A DNA stretch of 8,011 nucleotides from Terriglobales bacterium (GTDB lineage: Bacteria; Acidobacteriota; Terriglobia; Terriglobales; Acidobacteriaceae): NCBI GenBank assembly GCA_015655365.1, contig JAATFE010000425.1, positions 1 through 8,011 on the forward strand. Direction: 5' to 3'. The notes under the pieces were generated by a model that worked only from the letters and a program-made list of their open reading frames with translations, was not told the DNA's origin and made no database searches. Below are positions 1 to 5,206 of the stretch, in pieces. The number at the start of each line of letters is the position of its first letter. Position 1 is the first letter of the stretch. The position numbers and the translations under genes were made by a program.

Positions 1-2315
1 CCAACGCCACCGGCGCGGGTATAAGCGAGAGCGAAGCCGGCACGTACCACCGTCTTCGGGTTCACCGACCAGGCGAGTCCGAGACGCGGGCCAAAGTTCT
101 TCCAGTAGGTCTGTACCGGGGACTTGCAATTGCAACTGATGTTGCCGCCACGGTTTCCGGCAAACTCCAGCTCTCCGGGCGTGTTGGTCAGGGGGTTGAT
201 TGCGGTCGGATTCAGGAAGCTCCAGCGATCCTGGACTTCATGATAGGGAGGAAGATAATCCCAGCGCAATCCGAGGCTGAGGGTGAGGTTAGGCTGAATC
301 TTCCAGTCGTCCTGCACGTAGGGTGACCACGGGTGGTAACGGCCGCCGATGTCCTCGTAGAGAGGAACGCTGGTCGCTCCAACGTTGACTGCGCCGAGAA
401 GGAAGCTGGCATAAGAGAAGCCAGTCGCCGTGCTGTTCAGTGAGTTGCCAACGAAGTTTGCTGTTGAAGTTCCGGACCAGGCTTGCGTGTAAATGCCGGA
501 ATGGGTGCTCTGGGCCACGGTATTGTCTTGCAGCCATTGAGTCTCTACGCCGAAGGTAATGGCGTGCTTGCCCTTGCTCCATTGCAGGTTATCCACAATG
601 GTATACGTGTTGGGCGTTACGTTGTGAGAGGAATCGGTTGCGCCACCTTGCGTCCACGGAGACAGAGGCGTGGCGAATGCCGTTGTAGTGCCCCAGGAAG
701 AACCAGGGAAGTTCTCCGAGGCCTGTCCTGCGGGAAGACCGCTAATTCCAGCGTCCTTCGTCCATGTTCCGCCCGCTGTCGGCGCCAACACCGGCTGAGG
801 AAAGCGCGTGAACCCATACTTGAACTGGTTCACTGCGCGTGACGAGATGATGTACTGGTGTTCGAAGATCAAATCAGTCGGCGAAATGATCGAGCTGGCG
901 CTTGCCGTATAGGGCAAGGGCAAGTTGGCTCCATAGCCGACAGAGGTGCGCACGCCGTGCGAGTAAACAAAAGATACGCGCTGCGCTGCGGTCAGATCGT
1001 AGTCCACCTTGAAAACGAGTGCGTGGTTGTTATAACCGCTGATTCCACCTGCCAGATAGTTGTTGGTAATTCCGGACAGCGATGGATCGGGTAGATTCTT
1101 CTGCTGGTACTGCGAAATCGGCGAAATATAGGCAGCGGGAATCTTATTGTTTGCAAATGCCGTGCGCGAACAGTTGGAGGCGGTTGAGCACACGTTTGTC
1201 AGAGGATTGTAGATGTACGTGCCGCTGCCGAGTTCAGTGAAATCGCCCTGCCTCATCAGCGTTGTGGGAATGGTGAACAGAGTCGGGCTAACGCCGTTGC
1301 GGCCATGATACTGGTCCCAGTTGGTGAAGAAGAACCCCCTGTGGCGCGTGTAAGGAATCGGGCCACCCACTGAAAGGGAGAGCTCATTCTGGTGCTCGAC
1401 CGGCTTGCCTGCCGGGACGTTGACGGACACACCGTTGACGACAGCCTTCTGTGTCAAATAGGGCGCCGTATAGCCCCAGGTGTCGAAGGCTGTGTTGCGC
1501 AGGAAGTCGACAGCGGCTCCGTGATACTGGTTGCCACCGGATTTGGTAGTGAAGCTGATCGCGCCGGCACCCTGATACTCTGCCGATGGACCGCTGGATA
1601 CAACCTGCACCTGATCCACGGACTCGACCGGAACCGCATTCGAAATCACGCGGTTGTCGCCCTGCTGGTTCGATGAAGTTGTGGGGATACCGTCCAGGTA
1701 AACTTCCGCCATGTAATTGCCGGTTCCGGACATGATCGGGGCGCGTGAACCACTCTGCGCACCCGGTGTGAGGGTCGCAAAAGCCGTGGGATCGCGTTGT
1801 TGGCCGCCCATGAGAACCGGAAGGCTCTCGTAGGTCTCGTTGGTGATGACGCCGCCAAGTGTTGCGTTCGTCGTTTGTAGTTGTGGAGGAGCTTCCGTAA
1901 CCGTGATTGTTTCGCCAGTGCTGCCCACCGTGAGCCGGGCGTTGTAACCGGTGATGGTGAGTCCGTTGACTTCAATGTTCTCCTGCTTCGAGACCTGAAA
2001 TCCATCTGCCGTCACCGTCACCGTGTAGATGCCGGGAATCAGCGGCGTGATCGCATACAGACCTGCCGACGAAGTCGCGTGGGTTGTGGAAACCCCACTG
2101 GCTTGGTTGGTCGCAGTCACGGTCGCATTGGGAATCACTGCTCCCGTGGCATCGGTGATGGTTCCTTCCAGGGCGCCCTGTCCGCCGGTCTGGGCCAAAG
2201 CCGGAAAGGCAGCCCATCCCAGGCAGAGAGCCAGCGCGAAGAAGATCCGCGCCAAACCTGTCCCGCCGCGATTGCGCTTGGAAAGCGCATCCATTGTTTC
2301 TGTAAATGTTTTCAT
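1..2315 (-). CDS. TonB-dependent receptor with N-terminal carboxypeptidase-regulatory-like domain (Oar/SusC-like), 3' end cut by window edge
   Basis: Reading from ATG at 2315, the minus strand is open for 771 codons and leaves the window without a stop. Residues 1-41 look like a signal peptide: a basic n-region, a hydrophobic stretch IFFALALCLGWAAFPALA, and probable cleavage before Q42. Residues 48-133 fit a carboxypeptidase-regulatory-like beta-sandwich (GTITDATGAVIPNATV, then GLYAITPLIPGIYTVTV). Residues 150-275 fit a plug (MAEVYLDGIPTT; VESVDQVQVVSSGPSAEYQG; FTTKSGGNQYHG). From about 310 on, aromatic alternating strands suit a beta-barrel (FFFTNWDQYHG; PYVQDDWKIQPNLTLSLGLRW). Family members are often 1,000-1,200 residues, so roughly a third is probably missing. 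Such receptors sit in the outer membrane and import ligands, often oligosaccharides, using TonB energy; the ligand here is inferred only from the neighbouring GH2 genes. Start choice is uncertain: in-frame ATGs also occur at 2345 and 2294. The 2315 start has only a weak GAAAG upstream, while a strong GGAGG (2339-2335) lies 19 bases away, too far for normal use. Confidence 0.93.
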   Translation of the reverse strand, partial: MKTFTETMDALSKRNRGGTGLARIFFALALCLGWAAFPALAQTGGQGALEGTITDATGAVIPNATVTATNQASGVSTTHATSSAGLYAITPLIPGIYTVTVTADGFQVSKQENIEVNGLTITGYNARLTVGSTGETITVTEAPPQLQTTNATLGGVITNETYESLPVLMGGQQRDPTAFATLTPGAQSGSRAPIMSGTGNYMAEVYLDGIPTTSSNQQGDNRVISNAVPVESVDQVQVVSSGPSAEYQGAGAISFTTKSGGNQYHGAAVDFLRNTAFDTWGYTAPYLTQKAVVNGVSVNVPAGKPVEHQNELSLSVGGPIPYTRHRGFFFTNWDQYHGRNGVSPTLFTIPTTLMRQGDFTELGSGTYIYNPLTNVCSTASNCSRTAFANNKIPAAYISPISQYQQKNLPDPSLSGITNNYLAGGISGYNNHALVFKVDYDLTAAQRVSFVYSHGVRTSVGYGANLPLPYTASASSIISPTDLIFEHQYIISSRAVNQFKYGFTRFPQPVLAPTAGGTWTKDAGISGLPAGQASENFPGSSWGTTTAFATPLSPWTQGGATDSSHNVTPNTYTIVDNLQWSKGKHAITFGVETQWLQDNTVAQSTHSGIYTQAWSGTSTANFVGNSLNSTATGFSYASFLLGAVNVGATSVPLYEDIGGRYHPWSPYVQDDWKIQPNLTLSLGLRWDYLPPYHEVQDRWSFLNPTAINPLTNTPGELEFAGNRGGNISCNCKSPVQTYWKNFGPRLGLAWSVNPKTVVRAGFALAYTRAGGV

Positions 2316-2401
2316 ATGTGCGTTCTTTCTACTGCCTCCATCCATGAATATGGCCGGATCAAATGTTCAGTTCACTCAAACTCCTGGTCAGACCACCGCA
2401 A

Positions 2402-2454
2402 AAAAGGTAAGCGATCATGATATGTAACGTCAATAGAAAAATAGATTACCTTTT
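2402..2454. repeat. Inverted repeat, 9-bp arms AAAAGGTAA / TTACCTTTT, 35-base spacer
   Basis: AAAAGGTAA at 2402-2410 is matched exactly by its reverse complement TTACCTTTT at 2446-2454. The spacer contains the 8-bp palindrome ATCATGAT (2414-2421) and both candidate promoter hexamers. Arms flanking a promoter at about four helical turns, centre to centre, could serve a DNA-binding repressor or activator. In AT-rich DNA a 9-bp match can also arise by chance. No known operator was recognised. Confidence 0.4.
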
Positions 2455-2464
2455 GATATGAACG
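2418..2464. repeat. Imperfect direct repeat TGATATG(T)AACG, two copies
   Basis: TGATATGTAACG at 2418-2429 recurs as TGATATGAACG at 2454-2464. The copies differ only by one extra T, and their starts are 36 bases apart. They partly overlap the inverted-repeat system in the receptor leader. A spacing of 36 bases is near three and a half helical turns, so they would not lie exactly on one face of the helix. A tandem activator site is possible; chance similarity is not excluded. Confidence 0.35.
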
Positions 2465-2564
2465 GCTTACAAATCCCCAATATGTCCTTTAAAAGAGCAT
2501 TTGCCGAAGCGCACAAAGTCTGGTCTCACATCCTAAGACAAAGGCTTTACGCGTCCTGAAGCGC

Positions 2565-2624
2565 AAAATGGCAGGGTGCAACCACCCCCAGGAATTTCGG
2601 AAGTGAATGCACCCTGCCAGTTTG
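2565..2624 (-). terminator. Long hairpin with T-run, probable intrinsic terminator of the GH2 gene pair
   Basis: On the minus strand the arms TGGCAGGGTGCA (2619-2608) and TGCACCCTGCCA (2580-2569) pair perfectly over 12 bp. The 27 bases between them fold on: one T-T mismatch, a G-U pair, then CACTTCC with GGGGGTG (seven pairs, two of them G-U), closing on the 9-base loop GAAATTCCT. The second arm is followed directly by TTTT, with AAA upstream of the first arm able to pair with most of it. The G-U pairs work only in minus-strand RNA, since the plus-strand copy would have A-C mismatches there. That supports a terminator for the GH2 gene whose stop codon lies 35 bases upstream. The T-run is short, so termination may be partial. 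Confidence 0.75.
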
Positions 2625-2658
2625 AGTGAAGACTCTACGAGCGGTCAGGATTTCTGTT

Positions 2659-5085
2659 TCAGAACGCGCGCAATGCACTCTGCGGTTTACTGGGGACGGC
2701 GGTCAGGCGAACCTCGCCGTTTGCCACCTCCTCGCCAGAAGCATGAACGTGGATGTCGCCCGCGGCGCCAGTCGCCCGTAGGATGGCAATCACCCGGCCA
2801 CCGGAAAGATGGTGGTGCGGAAGCACGAAAGATTCGTGGTCTGTGTTGCCGCCGTTGTCTGTCGCCATAATCTGAGCCGGCCCTGAAACCGTGAACTCGA
2901 CCTCGCTGGTCGCGTCCGGCACTTGCACACCGGCCGCATCCACCGCCGTTGCAACCACGATAACCGCATCGTTGCGGTCTTGCGAGACGGTTGTGCGTTC
3001 TGCCGAAAGCGCCAGCCGAACCGCCTTCCCCGCCGTGCGCAGTTCGTCTTCGGCGACTGGCTTTCCCTGGTTATAGGCCACGGCCCTCAAGGAACCCGGC
3101 GCGAAAGGCACGCTCCAACGCAAGGCGGAGGCGTCGGCGGCTAGTTTCTGCCGGCCCAGTGACTGCCCGTTCAACAGCAGATCAACCTCCTCGCAGTTGG
3201 TATAGACCTCCACCGCCTCCGTGTGCGGCGCGGTGTTGCGCGGCGTCCAATCCAGCAACAATGGCTCCCTGGCCGACGGCGGCACTGCTTCGTAGCCGGG
3301 ATCGACGGCGCTGCTTTCGGTCTGTCCGATGCGCCTCGCTATGTGCACGTTGGCCGCCGTTGCCCACCAACTCTGCCGCTCCAAACCGCGCGGATGAGGC
3401 TGCCCGGTGCGGTCCAGCAGTCCAAACGGATGCGTGATCAGCGGCCACTTCCCAGCCTCGCCCAGGTAATCGATTCCCGTCCACAGAAACTGCCCCGCGT
3501 AAGGCGCATGATCCCGCAGCGCCAGCCACGCGGCGCGGTCGTGCGTATTCTCCGTCCCCAGGATGCGGCGCGATGGCTTCTGCTCGTGCGCGGCCAGAAT
3601 CTCATTCTCCCGGTAATTCTGTCCCACCACGTCTAGCATGTCGGCCAGACCGTTGTCGTAGTCGTGGCTTACGTTGGGCCGGAAGAGCGCCTGCGTCACC
3701 GGCCGCGTCGAATCGTTCTCGTGGAAGACGGCAACCAGACGCGCCAGAATCCCGTGTGCCAGATCCGTCTTTGGTGTGTCGTGGATCTCGTTGCCCGCGC
3801 TCCACAAAATGATGCTGGGGTGGTTGCGGTCCCGGCGCACCGTGTCGCGCACATCGATCGACGACCACTGATCGAAGAACAGGTGGTAGTCGTACGGATT
3901 CTTGCCCACCGTCCAGCAATCGAACATCTCGTCCATCACCAGGAAACCCATGCGGTCGCACAAGTCGAGGAATTCCGGCGAGGGTGGGTTGTGCGCCGTG
4001 CGGATGGCGTTGACGCCCAGGGCGCGCAACTCGGTTAGCCGGCGCTCCCAGATGGCGGTGGGCACGGCGATTCCCGTCGCGCCTCCGTCGGCGTGCAGGG
4101 CAACGCCTTTGATCTTGAAGTTGCGGCCATTGAGCCAGAATCCCGTGGCTGCGTCGAAGTGAAACTCGCGGATGCCGAAGGGAACTGTTTCATCGTCCGC
4201 GGCGGCATGTTTCCCGGCCGCGGAGCCTGCTTTGACGCGCACTACGGCGCGATAAAGCGCTGGGTGATCGATGTCCCAATGGTCGGGTTTGGGGACGGCA
4301 ATTTCTGCCGTGAACTGCGCTTTTTCTCCCTTGGCAATTGTCTGTTCCGGGGTTACGAACGAACCTGCGGGCCGTCCATCGGGTCCGATTAGTGCGACTT
4401 CGAGCGCCGTTTTTTGCGGCGCGCTGGACTCATTCACCACCGTGCTCTGTGCGTGTACCGTGGCCTTTTCGGCAGTTGCCGTTGGCGTGGTCACAAACGT
4501 GCTCCACGGCTCCAGATGCACGTCCTGCATCAGCACCAGCCGTACCGGCCGATAAATTCCCCCACCCTCGTACCAGCGCGAGGCCGGCTGCTTCGACGTG
4601 TCGCAGCGAACCGCAATCACGTTGTGCGCTTTGGGTCCAAACTGCACATGCCCGGTCAGCTCATAGAAAAAGCTCACAAAGCCGTTGGGCCGCTGTCCCA
4701 GGTGGAAGCCGTTGATCCACACGTCGCTGTTGGCCATCACGCCGTCAAAGGCGATGTAGGCGCGGCGATGGGCATCTTTCGCGGGCAGGCTGAAGCTCTT
4801 GCGGTACCAGGCAACGCCGGTGGGGAAGAAACCCCCGCCCTGGCCGCTGATGTTCTTCTGGTCCACGGGTCCGCCGATGCTCCAGTCGTGCGGCACGGTA
4901 ACGGTGTGCCAGTCGGAATCGTCCAGTGCGGCCTGTTCCGCCTTGGCCGGATCTCCCTGGACAAATTTCCAGTCCGCATTGAAGTCGACGACGGTACGCA
5001 CCGGCGTTTGGGCCGGTGCGGCAAACGGCGCAAGCCATGCAAACGCGAGCGCCGCAAACAGAAGGAACTGCTTGAGAATCCTCAT
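2659..5085 (-). CDS. Secreted family-2 glycoside hydrolase, beta-galactosidase-like, complete
   Basis: The ATG at 5085 gives 808 residues. This start has GGAG nine bases upstream and begins a classic signal peptide (MRILKQFLLFAALAFAWLA, probable cleavage after A25). An in-frame ATG at 5106 would add seven residues but has a poorer site and spoils the signal start. Domains in order: GH2 sugar-binding sandwich about 33-190 (GVAWYRKSF; SRWYEGGGIYRPVRL), Ig-like sandwich 193-305, TIM barrel 306-585 (KGVALHADGG; IRTAHNPPSPEF), DUF4982-like domain 620-685 (EVDLLLNGQSLGRQKL), and a C-terminal Ig-like domain 688-795. The expected acid/base is E433 in SAGNEI (3789-3787), and the likely nucleophile is E512 in ILGTEN (3552-3550). 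GH2 enzymes are retaining exo-hydrolases, and this architecture is usual for beta-galactosidases. Other beta-linked substrates cannot be excluded. It probably acts in the periplasm or outside the cell, and is likely cotranscribed with the GH2 gene upstream. Confidence 0.95.
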   Translation of the reverse strand: MRILKQFLLFAALAFAWLAPFAAPAQTPVRTVVDFNADWKFVQGDPAKAEQAALDDSDWHTVTVPHDWSIGGPVDQKNISGQGGGFFPTGVAWYRKSFSLPAKDAHRRAYIAFDGVMANSDVWINGFHLGQRPNGFVSFFYELTGHVQFGPKAHNVIAVRCDTSKQPASRWYEGGGIYRPVRLVLMQDVHLEPWSTFVTTPTATAEKATVHAQSTVVNESSAPQKTALEVALIGPDGRPAGSFVTPEQTIAKGEKAQFTAEIAVPKPDHWDIDHPALYRAVVRVKAGSAAGKHAAADDETVPFGIREFHFDAATGFWLNGRNFKIKGVALHADGGATGIAVPTAIWERRLTELRALGVNAIRTAHNPPSPEFLDLCDRMGFLVMDEMFDCWTVGKNPYDYHLFFDQWSSIDVRDTVRRDRNHPSIILWSAGNEIHDTPKTDLAHGILARLVAVFHENDSTRPVTQALFRPNVSHDYDNGLADMLDVVGQNYRENEILAAHEQKPSRRILGTENTHDRAAWLALRDHAPYAGQFLWTGIDYLGEAGKWPLITHPFGLLDRTGQPHPRGLERQSWWATAANVHIARRIGQTESSAVDPGYEAVPPSAREPLLLDWTPRNTAPHTEAVEVYTNCEEVDLLLNGQSLGRQKLAADASALRWSVPFAPGSLRAVAYNQGKPVAEDELRTAGKAVRLALSAERTTVSQDRNDAVIVVATAVDAAGVQVPDATSEVEFTVSGPAQIMATDNGGNTDHESFVLPHHHLSGGRVIAILRATGAAGDIHVHASGEEVANGEVRLTAVPSKPQSALRAF

Positions 5086-5094
5086 TGGAAAACA

Positions 5095-5098
5095 CTCC
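5095..5098 (-). promoter_or_regulatory. Ribosome-binding site GGAG that decides the start of the complete GH2 gene
   Basis: On the minus strand CCGGAG (5100-5095) contains GGAG ending nine bases before the ATG at 5085. The competing ATG at 5106 has only AGG six bases before it. The better site and the clean signal-peptide start both favour 5085. Confidence 0.7.
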
Positions 5099-5121
5099 GG
5101 AACCATCGAGTACCTGTGAAT

Positions 5122-5146
5122 GGAGCCGGATCATCGATCCGGCTCC
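5122..5146 (-). other. Perfect 10-bp hairpin between the two GH2 genes, no U-tract
   Basis: The arms GGAGCCGGAT (5122-5131) and ATCCGGCTCC (5137-5146) are exact reverse complements with a 5-base loop. They lie 60 bases after the stop of the upstream GH2 gene and 36 bases before the ATG of the next one. On the minus strand the stem is followed by ATTCACAG, not a run of T, so it is not a standard intrinsic terminator. In a shared transcript it could protect or set the decay of the upstream message, or reduce read-through and so tune the ratio of the two enzymes. The structure is seen directly; the role is inferred. Confidence 0.65.
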
Positions 5147-5206
5147 CTGCTATGTCTCAGAAATTCAGGACAATACCAATCCCTGTTGCAACTCAATCGT
5201 GTGGAA

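Larger units (their letters stand above)
2316..2564 (-). promoter_or_regulatory. AT-rich leader and probable promoter region of the receptor gene
   Basis: This 249-base stretch contains no convincing gene. It is markedly richer in A and T than the flanking coding DNA, especially at 2401-2500, as expected of a control region. On the minus strand a TATCAT hexamer (2422-2417) matches the -10 consensus at five of six positions, but no good -35 lies 16-18 bases upstream. A TTGACG (2433-2428) resembles a -35, but the hexamer 17 bases downstream (TTACCT) is poor. The exact promoter is therefore not decided. The terminator-like hairpin just upstream suggests that the receptor gene has its own promoter here. 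The region also holds an inverted repeat and a direct repeat, listed separately, which could be regulator sites. An untranslated leader of roughly 90-110 bases would result if either hexamer is used. Confidence 0.45.

Noticed and set aside
1881..2427. Two overlapping plus-strand frames (1881-2420 and 2029-2427) that run into the receptor leader
   Set aside because: They cover the signal-peptide and regulatory-domain codons of the receptor on the other strand and show no protein features of their own.
2506..2565. Repeated GAAGCGCA (2506-2513 and 2558-2565) as a regulator site
   Set aside because: It is only an 8-base match, without symmetry and without placement near a promoter-like hexamer, and is easily explained by chance.
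5086..5206. Intergenic hairpin as a standard intrinsic terminator
   Set aside because: The stem is perfect, but on the minus strand it is followed by ATTCACAG and not a T-run, so the terminator label is not supported.
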